From NCBI GenBank assembly GCA_019914995.1, contig CM034133.1, positions 4,402,001 through 4,466,000 on the forward strand: 64,000 nt of DNA. Direction: 5' to 3'. This DNA comes from Acanthochlamys bracteata (lineage: Eukaryota > Streptophyta > Magnoliopsida > Pandanales > Velloziaceae). The first letter of the stretch is position 1; every line of letters begins with the position of its first letter. The position numbers were made by a program, and so were the translations under genes. Shown here piece after piece: positions 22,901 through 35,684 of the stretch. Below the pieces are notes generated by a model, which did not search any database, was not told the origin of the DNA, and saw only the letters and a program-made list of their open reading frames with translations.

Positions 22901-23478
22901 AACAAGTTCAAAGACCTTCACTATACTCATGAAAATAAAAAGAAAGAAACCAATTTGAGAAACCAACTCTCGGATTTAAATTGAATCAAAGTTTGATAAA
23001 ACTTATATAAACAAAAAGCTCAGGAGAGCTTGTTCAACCACCACGTTTCATGCTTGGAATCAAGCTGATGAAAATTTTCTTCAAGAAAAAAAAAAATCAA
23101 ATTAATTTGTATCAGAAACAAACTTATTACCTGGAGACAAATTTCACAAAGAGTGCCTCCCTTCTCATCGCACCACCTCTGTATACAATCTCTATGAGCA
23201 AACTACAAAAAACCAAGCAAAAAAATTAACACAAACGCACGTAACAAAACCCAAAAGTAAAACTACACAAAGGAAATTTTAATCCAAAAACCTTAAAAGA
23301 AATCTACCTTGAGACTCCCAGAACAAGAACAAGGTGACTCCATGGTTGAAGAAGTACTCTCTTCTTCTTCATGGCATATTCTACACTGATACATAACAAC
23401 AACAACAGAAGAAGAACTCAAAGAAGAAGAAACCAATCTTTCCATTTCCAATCCAACTTCCCTGTTTTCATACTCCAT
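19969..23478 (-). CDS. RING-CH (RINGv) / DUF3675 membrane E3 ubiquitin ligase, seven exons
   Basis: Coding exons on the minus strand are 23478-23308, 23202-23131, 22577-22513, 21258-21123, 20726-20646, 20546-20454 and 20034-19969. They total 684 bp, giving a 227-aa protein in one open frame, with GT..AG at every intron. The C4HC3 RING-CH domain occupies residues 32-79 (C32, C35, C50, C52, H60, C63, C76, C79), with the typical [21 protein letters not shown] linker with PGYTVP and the DUF3675 region with [12 protein letters not shown] follow. Two hydrophobic segments (about 143-162 and 171-195) should anchor it in a membrane. The family moves ubiquitin from E2 to membrane substrates. The start is the ATG at 23478; no ATG lies upstream in frame. 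Introns are long for the protein size and hold MITEs. Confidence 0.93.
20126..20353. mobile_element. AT-rich MITE in the last intron of the RING-CH gene
   Basis: Left end GGGGGCATTTAAAAATACTT and inverted right end (on the minus strand GGGACTGCGTTTGAAAAAC) bracket an AT-rich interior. It lies between exons 6 and 7 and spares both splice sites. Confidence 0.6.
21690..22270. mobile_element. AT-rich MITE-like inserts in intron 3 of the RING-CH gene
   Basis: A copy at about 22060-22268 has ends GGATTTTTCAAACATTTG and, on the minus strand, GCGATTGAGAGTACTTATAA. A second AT-rich block at about 21700-21925 is similar in composition, but its ends are less clear. They sit in the 1.25-kb intron between exons 4 and 3. 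Confidence 0.5.
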
Positions 23479-25986
23479 AAGTAAATTCTTCTCTCTCAAA
23501 AGCTTCTCTTTCTTCCCCTCTCTGTTTCACTTTTGTCTTTCTGTGTTGTTCTATTTTTTGAGTTTGTGGCTTTTAAATAGTCTAGCAGAGAAAATAGATA
23601 AAAATAAAACATGCCCTCAAATTTAAAAGATATTACGAAAATAGCTTATTGAAATTAGACTTGTTCTTCTGGAAAGAATGAAGAAGAAAAATGACACGGT
23701 TTTGTTCATGTTTTGGACCGCGTGGACCAAACAAAAGATATATAACATCAGAAGATGTAACATTTCTAAATTCAAAATTCTAAATGGTCACAACGCAGAG
23801 GGCATACACACTTTGAACATTTCTAAATTATAAACCCCAAACCCCAAAAAAAAAAAAAAGAAAAATCAGAAACTTAATTTGCTTTTTCATGTAATAATCA
23901 CCTAAAATATTTTTAAGTCTTATAGATTTTTGTTATTACTCAAAAAGAGATTTCTTGAAATTTTGTAAAATTTGATTAGATAATGATTATAACAATTACC
24001 TAACCTGTACATGCGTTTTGAGATTATTTATAAAATGAAATTTTTTTCTAAAAAAAATATTTTTATTTTTTTAAAAAATGAGTTCTATTTTTTTTTTTTA
24101 AAAAATAATAAAAATATATAATAAAAAAATTTTACTATGTAATATTTTTCTATATATTTTAAATTTTTAAATAAATTTTTTATATAATTATAAAATATAT
24201 ATTGAAGCGTTCATGAAAATCTAGTCCATGTTTGGCTAATTATTAAGTATATTACTATCGCTGCCAAAACTTGGTCATAATCCTAAAACATTAATTCTAT
24301 ATACTTCAAAAAAAGTATTATTGTTTAAGCAAAAACATACAGTTATTGTGCCACGTACACGTAGCTTAAAATTTTGGTGATCAAACTTTTGTGAAGTTCG
24401 TATCTTAAGATTCATACGTAATATGATACTAACGGTTAACTACCACCGGATTTAATCTACGAAGTTTTCTACAATTGTTAGCTTGTTGTAGGGATAATAC
24501 ACATTGTTATAGCTGATGTAGACATTCAAAACCTGAATTTTTATACCTATTAATTACGCATTATATGGTGCTGTAAATAAGCTTCGTTTTCGTCGATAAA
24601 GTTGTAACTAATAATTATAAAATAACAAACTTGGATTATTTTCCTTGCCTTACTATGGTATATACCTATATCTATATCTATATCTATATATCTAAAGATG
24701 TTCCTATATTTTCTTTCAAATTTATCTTATTAAACAATCAAATTATCATAATTTAATCGAAAATCGGTCAAAAAGATAAACATTATATTTTTTTATAAAA
24801 AGATAAATCATGACTATCTAATTGTTTCATCAGATGTTTGAATTAAAAACATATAAAAGCGTTTATAAAAAAAGTGTTTGTATTTTTTCGACTGTATATC
24901 AATTTAGGTTGCGATAACTAGTCGCGTCATTTATTACGACTAACATCTTGAATTAATAACTAACTATTTTTTAACAAAAGATTCTTTCTTAAACGGGTGA
25001 ATGAATTTAGTCGTTCAATTTTGGATACAAATGGAGATTCAATTCGTTACTTCATTTTATAGACTGCTACATAATTGATCCTGTACGGGGAAATTGAAAT
25101 CATTCTTTTCCACCAGAACTACTTCGAGTAAGGATTAAAATTGTACGAAGCACCAAAAAACACCATAATTAACCACTCTTGAAAAACGAAATAAAACTCA
25201 AAAGTAGATGAGATCCTTGATTATTTTGATTACAAGTGCTAAAATCTTGTAATGTGGCTAATAATAGAAATGTAGGGCACCCACTAAGACAACAGGCACA
25301 TACTTGCTGTGTCTCACGTTCTCCGAAATAAACTAACATTTTTGTGAGGACATGCCCTGCATTAGCATTAGGTTTATGTTGCTTTAACTTAAATTAATTA
25401 GGCTTCAGAAACTTTGGAAGGTAATATAAAATCTGTTTTTCTAAAGTTAGGTTTATCAGTATTCCTATTGATGACCACAGGTCTTTGATATGGTAAGAGT
25501 TAAGACTTGGACAAAGAAGAAAAATATATCTAAACTTGTTTAATAATAACCTATACAATGCTTTTGTTTCTTGAAAAAACTAATCTACTGAATGTTACAG
25601 TTAGACAGTTGATGATTTGGTAGCTTCCTTGATCTCATAATTAGTTCAGAACAATTAATGTTCCTTCAAATTTGATCACACAAGAGTGTGAGTTGGGTTG
25701 TGGGTGATCAGATTAAGGAAAAAAAATAATCAATATGATAGATTCCTATTTTGATCAGGTTTCAACCAAAAAGAAAAAAGTTTGTAATTATTGGTTCAAC
25801 AAATGAGGCCAAACCAAAGTAGTTGGACTACCTCCAACAAAATTTTGAAATTGATTGAACCTGTTTAAATTCAATGCTATCCAGAAATTCTCATTTTTAT
25901 TCAGCTAGATGATATAGTTGAACTTATCTTTAGCCCCTAAGATTGTGAAGTTATACCGGGGTTACATTTCGTTTGTTGTCAGCTTA
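23479..25986. other. Upstream region of the RING-CH gene and intergenic DNA
   Basis: A weak TATTTAAAA-like box for the minus-strand gene lies near 23566-23575. One AT-rich MITE of the TTATAAAATAAA type covers about 24016-24220. A (TATATC)n microsatellite lies at about 24662-24695. No gene was recognised. Confidence 0.45.
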
Positions 25987-26282
25987 GGGCGTGTTTTAAA
26001 TGTTCGTAACTGAATTTTATGAAAGTAAAAAATAGGAAATAAAATTTCTTGAAAAATAAAGTAGAAGTAGAATTCAGTATTTATGTTTCAATAGGTTTTG
26101 AAAATGTATTAAAAATTAAAAAATATAATTATATCGAAAAGTATATAAATAAAAAAGTTGGAACTGAAATTTTGTATGTGAAAGTGAAGTTCTGAATTTT
26201 TTGTGTAATTAAAACATAAAAACTGTTCGAAACTCAAAATTTAACAAAAAAAAATAAAATTACGAGTATTTAAAATACGCAC
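25987..26282. mobile_element. 296-bp Tourist-like MITE with TTA target duplication
   Basis: The left end GGGCGTGTTTTAAATG and the right end (inverted GTGCGTATTTTAAATA) form an imperfect terminal inverted repeat that continues into GTAACTGAATTTTATG on the left and CGTAATTTTATTT on the right. TTA at 25984-25986 and 26283-26285 is the target duplication. Related copies lie at 9333-9628 and 18716-19008. Confidence 0.8.
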
Positions 26283-26285
26283 TTA

Positions 26286-27636
26286 TAAAAAATATAGCGA
26301 ACTCGCTTTAGCACACGATTTAATGTTTCAATATTAAAATATACGTTGAAAAAGTTCAACAAGACTTTGAAGTGGCCTTAATAAAAAAAAATACTTTTTT
26401 ATGTAGAAAATTTGAATTATGTGTGTTAACAAAGAGGGATTAGTGACATACAAAAACACGCCTTAGACTCTCCGTATACGTCAACTTAATTTTTACCGTG
26501 ATGAGATAAATATTCGACCATATATTACATTTTTTTACTTTCATACTAAATTTTGTTATCTATATTTTAGATTACTACAATTTGAAAGTATTTCATATTA
26601 AAAAAAATTATATATATTAAAATTTTATTATTATTTATTTTTATTTTAAAAATAATAAATTATTTATATTTTAAAATAATAAATAAAAAATATTTACTAA
26701 AGTATATTTAAATATTTTTTTATTTAAATTTTATTTTTAACGTCTTTTTAAATTTTTAACTGAATAAGCACAACCATTTTGTATCTGTATTGAAAGTTAC
26801 GTTTAACACGTTTTTATTTTGATATTATTTTATTTTTAAATAAATTTAGACTAGAAATGAATTTGAAAATAAAATTTTTGTATTTTGCTTTATATTAACC
26901 GTCAGTTTGAAATAAAATTGTTATTTTTAAATTTAAATTATTAAAATAAATTTTTTTTAAAAAATATTATTTTAATATGTTATTTATTTTAATTTAAAAA
27001 AAATAAAAACTAGAAGGAAGAAAAAAATGATAAGAAATAGTCAACATTTTCTCCCCTTCAATAATAACTCACAGTGAATTATAAAGTGAAACGTTGTCAA
27101 CATCTTTTCATAGAGAATGAAAACTTGGAGCCTACGTAATGATGATGATTAATAAGATGTGCGTAGTTTTGGTTTTTTATTCTGATTTTCTAGCCTTATC
27201 TAGTCCACAGAAGGCGGCGCCAACGTGGGAAAAGGTACGCAAGTTCCAGAAACCAACAAAGAAAAAACTCTTTCGTTTTCTTCTGCCTTGTGCTTATCGT
27301 TTATTTCTATTATCCTCTTTAAGCTTCTATTAACTGACGCATGCTGATTAATACGTTTTACTTTTTCGAAAGAAGAATTGATTTCGTTATCGTTAGTTTT
27401 TCTTCCGATTGATCTCAGTTTCTAATAAATAAGCCGCAAAACATATTTCATTGCACTTGACATTATGTTTACTTCACCTCATTAGTATTTTTTAACCAAA
27501 TCAATTAACTTTAAATAATCTTTGTATATTTATTTGATAAATTTATTCCCAATTATTTTAAAATTTTATATTTATAAACTTAATTTTTTAGAAATTAACT
27601 AATGCAAGTGTCCTAAGAGTAGCATTACGAGAATAG
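26286..27636. other. AT-rich intergenic DNA
   Basis: Mostly A/T runs with MITE-like composition. The short frame at 27139-27333 has no recognisable domain and I do not call it a gene. Confidence 0.4.
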
Positions 27637-28045
27637 CTAAGTAAAATAGTAGATGGCTGAAAAAGTCAAGCTTTCAATTTTATTATCATGATGTTTTAAA
27701 GAAAAAACCACATCAGCAAAAGAATCCCTGTAGTCGCAGTTCCAGATCATCTCTAACATCGTTAAACAATCTGTTGCAACGCCTACACTTGCAGCCAAGT
27801 CCTTGGTAACACACGTCTCATTAGCTAGCTGCCAATGTTCTTTCAATTGCTTTAAAGCTTCAAAACCAATATCAGTGCTACGAGTGGAAGGAGGGTTAAT
27901 GTTGCCCACATGAGACGTTAACACGTGGAGAGTCTTCTGATGACATATTGAAATGGGACTGATAACGATATTAACGTACGTATGCGAACTTGTTGTGTTT
28001 GTAATAGCTACAACAAATAATACCAATCGATATAACGAAACTAAA
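27637..28045 (-). CDS. Unrecognised ~135-codon open frame with a hydrophobic N-terminus
   Basis: The minus-strand frame is open from about 28045 to the stop at 27637. It starts with a hydrophobic stretch (LYRLVLFVVAITNTTSS) like a secretion signal, then has four Cys and a helical-looking acidic/hydrophobic part. There is no ATG before the hydrophobic stretch, but an AG border (AAATTTAG) lies just upstream, so it could be the second exon of a small secreted protein. I cannot assign a family, and it may be non-coding. Confidence 0.25.
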
Positions 28046-30309
28046 TTTTACAAAAATAAGATTTGGTGAAAATAAAAATTAGAGTAATATTTAAAACAAA
28101 TAAAATTAAATTTAAAATTAAATTTTGATAAAAATAAAATTTAATATAAAAATAAAAATAAAATTTATAATAATAATTAAAATACATAAGATAATTGAAT
28201 TAAAATTTGAAAAAAGAACATGAAGTTCGGGTGAAACAAGTCCAAAGCATGAGTGTGATTCATGCGGGAGAGGAAAATGGAAGTATTATCCAATTATCCT
28301 CACCGAGGCTTATGCAAGCGATGTGCAAGTTATGAATTAATGCTTTAACATTCAGACACGATGGCAGACTTGATGAAGTTCATTTCAATCCATACAAGTT
28401 TAAAAGAAATCTTTAACTTTCTCGGTGCATGTTTTAATTTAAAAATATTTCAACTTTTTCTAAAATTTTAAATTCTATCATTTTATATACTTCAATTATC
28501 ATTTCAAACTTTATTTTTCTTTCTAAACTAAATTTTAATTTCATTCAAATTTAACTTCAAAATTTACTGTTTTAATTATTACTCTAAACTTTTTCATAAT
28601 AAATTTTACTTTCATGAAACTCACTTCTATATAATTAAAACACACATTTAATCAATTTGGCAGAATTTGTTTTTCTTCTTTTACAGTCTCTGTCACTTGC
28701 CAAATTATACGTTGCTAGCTTAGAATGGGCATATTACAGATTCTGAACCTAATATTTGCACAGTACACTAATCCCGTTTGACGCTTTCTCAACTGCAACC
28801 ACAATAAGTGAATTGTGAAGCTTCAGTCTATTTTTTTCCTATAGGAAAACAGAAGAATGGAGAAGCATATATACACATTCTCAATAAGAAAAAGATAAAA
28901 CGAAAGTAGTACAAAACATATATATACATTGCTCACGACAGATACTGCAGATTTAGAGGAGTGCTACAAGATATAAGCAATTCCTTCATATCATGGTAGC
29001 AGCAAAGAGGTACCATACCTATCCTAGTACCATATGTCTCATGAAAAAATACGCGTACAATGCTCGATCATGAACCTAGTCATAGCTTCCTGATAACCAG
29101 ATGAAAAAATTTCTGCCACTCCTTTTAAAAATGCTCTTTGGCATACTTATGTCATGCCTTTCTAGTTGTATCCTAATGTTATCTGCCTAAATTTACACGA
29201 AATCTCCCAGCATTATGGCTAACAGCAATTAGGCTTCAGCATTGAATACTCTTGTAACAATTGCAAGCAGTTCAAGATCAAGGTAGGGAATAACATTCAA
29301 GTGAATAACTGTTAACAGTCTTCTGTTGTTTATAGGAGATCTGACTGCTTAAGAGATACAAGTGGTGGCACTAATACCCAACTACTTCTGAGTGACCGAG
29401 CTATGCCGTAAAGTAAAACACAAAAAGTGAAATTATTAATTGCCATAAATGCAAAATACATTACACGTAAATCATACCAAGCTGTTTATCAAAAGGGGGA
29501 AAAAAAAGCTGTTGAAGCTCTGATGCAACTCAAAATCTTTATAGGATATGCTTATGATAGACATGAACAAGATTTGAGGCATCCAACTTTAAGAAACAGT
29601 GACTATTATCACGGCTAATTCCAAGTAAGCTATCATACATATTCCACGTCCAAATTTAAGACCACAAAGAATTGCAAATCATGGGGTCCATTTCAGTAAT
29701 CCAAAAGTCAGCAAGAGGGTAAAAAGCATCATTGAAATTCATATAATGACTATTGAACCTACTTATCCTGTCCGTTCCTGAAAGAAAAACTGCTTTCAGT
29801 TGGATTTCCTGGAACAAATTCTGAATTTGGAGATATCTATTAATGCAAAACAGCAGGAGAAACATGAAAAGAGCCAAGTCACGTGCATAGTACACAGGCC
29901 TTTTGAAAAAATGTTGCTTACCTTGTTTTCTTGTGAACAGATAATTTTGATCAGTTAACAACTGACTTGGAAGTATTTGGTTAGCAAATCAAACCATGCA
30001 GCAATATAAAGATCCAGTTAGCAACATTACTTACCCCTAGATATAACTCAGCTAGAACTCCAATGTACCTGCAGATGGTACAAACACTTCAGGCAGCGAA
30101 CAACAAAAACTAAAAGCAAATAAGTGTAGGCAGTTACTTACATTTTTCATCTATATTTTCATTCATAAAGTATTAGTATCAGCCAGCCTACTGAAACAAC
30201 TCACTGATTGATTCATTAGAAACCATATCAACTGGTGCATCAGTGATTATATTCAAATGCTGTGAAAATGCAAAAAGAACAGTCAGATCAAAGAAGAAGA
30301 TTTCTCAAA
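28046..30309. other. Intergenic / downstream region of the FAR1-related pseudogene
   Basis: A MITE-like block at about 28425-28650 (GCATGTTTTAATT ... AATTAAAACACAC) resembles 17338-17930. From 28700 the base composition becomes less AT-rich, as in an old transcription unit, but no protein family is recognisable on either strand. Confidence 0.4.
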
Positions 30310-31430
30310 TTAATTTATGGTGTTTTCAAAGCATTGCAAATCTGGCTGATTAAGAGGACAAGTCGGACTTGTATGATCGCTAGAAAGCTTGCAAATATCA
30401 CAATTCAGCTTTTGAGAAGGTCTCTCCAGATTAAGTTGCTGCCGGTGGTAAGTCAAGGTTTGAGAAATTGTGTCAGAATATTGACTGAAAGGGGTAACTG
30501 CTTTGGGTGGAATATTGTGATTACTGCTGTCCTCAAAGCTTTCATCATTTAAAAGAGTGCCCAGATTCATGTTTCTGTTTTTCTTAATAGCTGCAACCTT
30601 CATTACAGCCTCACGAAGGGCGTGCATTGCCAAACATCTGCAGATTCTTCTCAAGCCTCTGCATATTTGAAGGCTTCATGACATAAACTTTGGTATCATG
30701 AAGTCGGAGACTCCTGATCACTGATATTGCAGCTGGCGCTGATTGTGAGCAACCTTAGAATTTTCACATGAGTGCTTTCTTTCTGCGGTCTCTTTATTCC
30801 CCTCAGTTTTCCAAGTGGATGATTATGTTCCTTTTCAATTTTGAAACAACCCTTTTTCCAGATTTTTTTTTTTTCCATGAGCATAGCTTTACATCCTACT
30901 TTAGTAGCCCCTTGAGGCTTTTTGACATTTCCATCATTGCTAGGATCCTTTTTCATGTAGAAGCTTTCTTTGGAGCAAACCAATAAGCAAGAGATTATGG
31001 ATTTGTCCCGCTTGGAATGGTAGTATGTGCTAACACACATATTAAAACCCATATACCTGGAGTATCCAAAATAGAACATTTTGGCAGACCCCTCAGATTC
31101 AAATTCCTTACCTCACGTGGTTCTGAAATAGACTCACCTTGCATATTGAAGACCTTCTCAAATTCAAGTTTTTGCTCATCCTCAGCCTCAGGATCCTCAT
31201 CTTCTGATGATGTTTTAGGAGTCAAATTGTGATTATCATCCTTGACTAGCTTTTGATGTTACACTTCCCAGACCCTCTCCTTTTGGCAATGACCATTGCT
31301 TTGCAACTAGAGTGTGTAGGTACCTTAGGCCGTTGAAGTCGTTCTTCAGCACGTTCACATTTCTTTGCACGAAACCATTCTTTTGAACAAACAATCAGCC
31401 TAGAGAAGATAGAATTATCCCCTTTGATCT
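30310..31430 (-). pseudogene. Broken FAR1-RELATED SEQUENCE gene with two FAR1 domains
   Basis: FAR1/FRS proteins are plant transcription factors derived from Mutator transposases; the FAR1 domain is a WRKY-like zinc finger. On the minus strand, about 31430-31260 encodes the C-terminal half of one FAR1 domain (VCSKEWFRAKK, later SCKAMVIAKR). About 31225-31120 encodes an acidic linker. 31110-30810 encodes a second, nearly whole FAR1 domain (YFGYSRYMGFN, VCSKESFYMKKDPSNDG, KIEKEHNHPLG). About 30640-30310 encodes a helical tail (MHALREAVMKVAAIKK) ending in a CDICK...CPL motif. Lesions are a stop plus a frame change near 31255, a one-base loss near 31120, and stops plus a shift near 30700-30625. 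No MULE or SWIM domain is present, as in short FRS-related forms. Confidence 0.82.
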
Positions 31431-32440
31431 AATAAGTTACACATGCACAAACGCACATGCACACACACACACAGACAAACAATGATTTACCACATGCACA
31501 CAATCAAGTTCTAGAACCAAGATTTATGGCCGACTCACAATTTTACAAATGAAAGCAGTCATGAATCAACCAGTAGTTATGTCAAAGTTCTAAAAGCTAT
31601 GCAAGGGAATAGAATAATCTATACAAATATAAGCTACAGTACGTCAAATGTTACCGCTATCTGAACTTGATATTGCCATTTATGTAGATGCAAGTTATAT
31701 TAGATTGACTCTTAAAAGTTGCTACTTATAAGCTGTTTGGACACCCAAAATAAAACTTTAGCCCATTAAACAACTATCCAGCTAGCATTCTTCATCAGTC
31801 ACCGACACCCCAAGCCTAAGTTTAAATGCCTGATAACGAGAAACCAGCGTCACACACTGCAATGTTCACACAGAGGCCCTAAGGTAGTGGTGAGTAAAGA
31901 TTCAAGAATTCGAAAAAGCAACGACAGGTTCTTTTATTTCCAGAATCCAGTACTTCCAAATGAATCAATAATAATGTATAAGCATGATCTTTCAGTTAAG
32001 GAACAGTCCATTCAAAGCACTAACTAGTTCAGCTCAAGTTCAAGAATTCCCCATTCAAAAACAACTCGACTGAAACAGCGAAGTTTAACCGAATTCATCA
32101 AGCAAAATTGTTATTATCATTACTATTACTATTATTTCTTCTTCTTCTTCTCAAGACTCATATTCGAATTAAATCAAAAGACAACAAGGACATTGGATTA
32201 TTACAAAGAAAAAAAAATTGACCTGGGGAGATAATCATCGGGGTGGAGAACATGAAACCATCCATCATTGCTCCAAATAACAAATTTTCAGCTTCCAAAA
32301 AGTCAACGAAATCATGAACCCAAAATATAAATATACTAAGAGAAAAAGAGGAAATAGAGAAACGAGAGAGAGGGGAAGAGAGAGAGTGGGTATTATGTTG
32401 AATCAGGTACAAGTGGGCTAATGTTGGGCTGAGCAATACA
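31431..32440 (-). other. Upstream part of the FAR1-related pseudogene, possible first exon
   Basis: A TTATTAG border at about 31430 looks like the acceptor of the domain-bearing exon. At about 32230-32290 (minus) a short open stretch (NDGWFHVLHPDDYLP) ends at CCCCAG|GTCAA and may be the first exon or leader. An (AC)n microsatellite lies near 31461-31476, and GAGA- and TTC-type runs lie near 32105-32150 and 32340-32390. Confidence 0.35.
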
Positions 32441-35070
32441 AATGTTTTTTTTTTAAATTAAATATATTGTATTTTTTTAAAAATAAATTTTATTTTTTGA
32501 TATAAAATATAGTAAATAAAATAATAATACTATTTTACAATTTAAATTTTTTTAATATTTTCTAAAATTTTAAATAAATTTTATAAAATTATAAAAATTT
32601 ATTAAAATATAAACTTAAAAATTAATAGTATTTTTTTTTAAAAACGGATAGCCGGAAAGCCAAACAGAAATCTAACGGGCGGCAAATATGGACAAACTTA
32701 TTATGACTTTGGACTTATCAAAAAATGTATATTTTCAATAAGGGCTTTCCTCGTATCCCTTTTATGTTAAGAGTTTTCCGACTTGTTTTTGCATTACTAA
32801 AAAATATAAAACTTTTTTTAAAAATGGTTTTTAAATTTGTAGAAAACAATTTATATTTTTAATTTAGAGAGTTTTTTACAGAGTTTATAATAAGACTTTT
32901 CGTTTTAAAATATTTTCAGCTTTTAAAAAAATTCTCTACCGTGTTGTATAATTTTAAAAACAAATTTGGTGAGTTTATCAAAATAAAATTCAAACCAAAT
33001 TTGAGCCGGTAGCTTCATATTTGCTTACTAGTATACTACAATCTTGAAATTTGTTTTACCTCCCCAAAAGTCAAGGAACTATCATTATAATAATAATATC
33101 AATGCCGATTAAGCATTCAATACATTCATACATTTCTAAGAAATTCATATACCAGATTTGGGTGATTTCAAAAAAATGCTTAGTTTCTATAATAATACAA
33201 ACCCTGCGCATCTATCTTTCTCAAAAAACTACATTAATGTATATAAATCTAGAAAATATTTACAAATACTTATTAAAAATTAATTTTTTAAAAAAATATA
33301 TTTTAAAATAAGTTTTTTATCTAAATAATAATAAAATTTTATGACGTATAATTTTTTTATTTTTAAATTTTTAAAAAATTTTATAAAATATTTTAAATTT
33401 TATTAAAAATATAAAAAAATTATAAGCTTATGCTCACGTAAATCTATCAAATAGTAACACGGATCTCCGATCGAAACAATTAATTATTCGTTTTGACTAA
33501 AGTAGTCAAACACTTATTGTCCAGGCAAACTTCTTGAATTCTTCGCATCTATAACAAAAATTAGCCAAGAGAACTTGTTACTTATTTGTATGCTGTGCAG
33601 TTTTTTTTTTTTAGGTGGGGAAGTGTCCGTGTTGTATAGCATCAATAAGGCTGATTTTACAACTCTGATGCCACGGAAATTTCATGTGTTTCCTAAAATG
33701 TTCGCGAACTTTGGGAGACTTCTTTTTGGATGCAAAATTGATAAATTATACTTGTAGGAAATAAAATAGCCAGCACATCAATTTTTTTGTTATAAAAAGT
33801 TATAGAAGAGAAAATCAAGATTTATTTTTTTGTAACAGTAAAGGTGCGTTAAAATTTTGGATCTATCACAGGATTTAATCCAAATTTGACTCGATTAATT
33901 TTTCTTTCAAACTCAAATATTAGACTCAATAGCTGGAATCAGGTCTAGAGTTTGGATGCATTCATCTCTTGAGGGTCGTGTTCGTTAGCAAAAAATTCAA
34001 GTCGACTTCAAACTTATATCTTATAATGTATTTATCATACTTTTTCCGTAATGCTTAAATAATATTTTTTCACATGCTAATTCTAATTTGTTCAAAATCT
34101 AAAAAATTTGGATATAAATCTTATTGTTTTGAACTATATTTGAAAAGTCAAATTTAAACTCAATTCCAAATAAATCAAATAATATAGAACTCCAATTTTA
34201 TAAACACGAATTCCTCTAACTAAATTGGGTATGATTTTACAAGGTCCAACCCAACTTGCAACACTATTTTAATAATTTTTAAAAATATTACATCTCATGG
34301 CCATTGTGGGTGTCTATCTTTTTCTCAAAAGGTAAAGGTAAATGATTCATTCACCATTATAGAAAGTTTGGCTATGCTTATCCGAAAATTCTTTTATTAA
34401 TTTTTTATTTTATAATTTTTAGTTAAATATTTTATAATATTAGATAAATTTTATTTAAAATTTTAGAAATTATAAAAAAATATTACATACTAAAATTTTT
34501 TTATTGATTATTTTTATTATTTTTAGATGAAAATAAAAAAACTTATTTATCAAAATAAATAAAAATATTTTTTATTTTAAAAAAATTATTTTATAAGTAT
34601 TTTCAAACTCACTTTATATGCATAGAGATCAAACTCATATCATTTATAAAATTGAGAGAAATTTTAATCTTTAATTAATTAGTAATTGACCAGTTAGATC
34701 AAAACTACGCATAAAGTCACCGTAACATTATTAAGGGCACAAAAAATTTATGCACTTTTAGTCGAGGAGATGGAACTTAATATTCCGCATAATTAATAGG
34801 GTGCAGATTAATTAAATGCCTACAGAAAGTTATGCACTTCTTACAATGACGTCTGCTGAGAAATTGTGCTAAATTCCTTAGTAAGCAAAACGCATATATT
34901 GCCAATCGTAGTTGTTACAAATTTGAAATGGTATTCTTGTCAAAAATTTTCCATCTGTTAAATTTTTCTTGCATTAATTTATATATTAACATTAAATATA
35001 TAATTTATGCAGATAATAATTTAGATCACAATTCACAAATTATCTAGTGGCTTTATGGGAATATTATAGG
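32441..35070. other. AT-rich MITE-laden intergenic DNA
   Basis: AT-rich, ORF-free blocks of MITE character lie at about 32440-32640, 32790-33000, 33240-33440 and 34370-34620. The last starts GTTTGGCTATGCTTATCC and ends TTTTATAAGTATTTTCAAAC, an inverted pair. No gene recognised. Confidence 0.45.
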
Positions 35071-35305
35071 GATCATTTGGGAGTGCTTATAAAATAAAGT
35101 TTTTTAAAATAAAAAATATTTTTATTTTTTTTAAAAATAAATTTTATTTTTTTTATTTAAAAATATAATAAAAATATGCAATAAAAAAATTTTATTTTAT
35201 AAAATTTTTTTATATATTTTAAATTTTTAAATAAATTTTTATATATTTATAAATTATGTATCAAAAAATATAAAATAGAAAAAAATTAAAACAAACAGCA
35301 CCGGC
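35071..35305. mobile_element. AT-rich MITE upstream of the ESF1-like gene
   Basis: It starts GGGAGTGCTTATAAAATAAAG and has the TTTTTAAAATAAAAAATATTT core shared by the copies at 20126, 36618, 37168 and 37906. It ends about 315 bp before the TATA box of the peptide gene. Confidence 0.6.
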
Positions 35306-35619
35306 GATAGGCAAGTGTTAAAGAACAAGTCAATTAGAGACTTCAATTTCAAGAGGGTTTTAGTTTAGTCAGTCATTACATTAATATTACCTATTTGTTG
35401 GCTATTTTGTTTTGCGTTTTACCTCATTTAAGACGTGTTACCAAAAGATTTAACTTAAATATATATTATTTTTTAATTTTTGAACTAAAAATAAAATAAC
35501 AAATTCGTTTTTTGAAAGAGTTCTTTAGAAAAAAATTTCAAATTCTTTTCAGCAACTTCAAACGATACCTTATTCTTAAACACAATAGTAGGATTCCAAT
35601 TACATATCTAGCAAGCGTC

Positions 35620-35626
35620 TATAAAA
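35620..35626 (+). promoter_or_regulatory. TATA box of the ESF1-like peptide gene
   Basis: TATAAAA at 35620-35626 lies 59 bp before the ATG at 35685, a normal spacing for a short plant leader. Confidence 0.6.
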
Positions 35627-35684
35627 TCAAGACTACCGAAACTTTGTTTCGTTACTCAAAAACAAAACCCAGAAAAAGAAAAAA

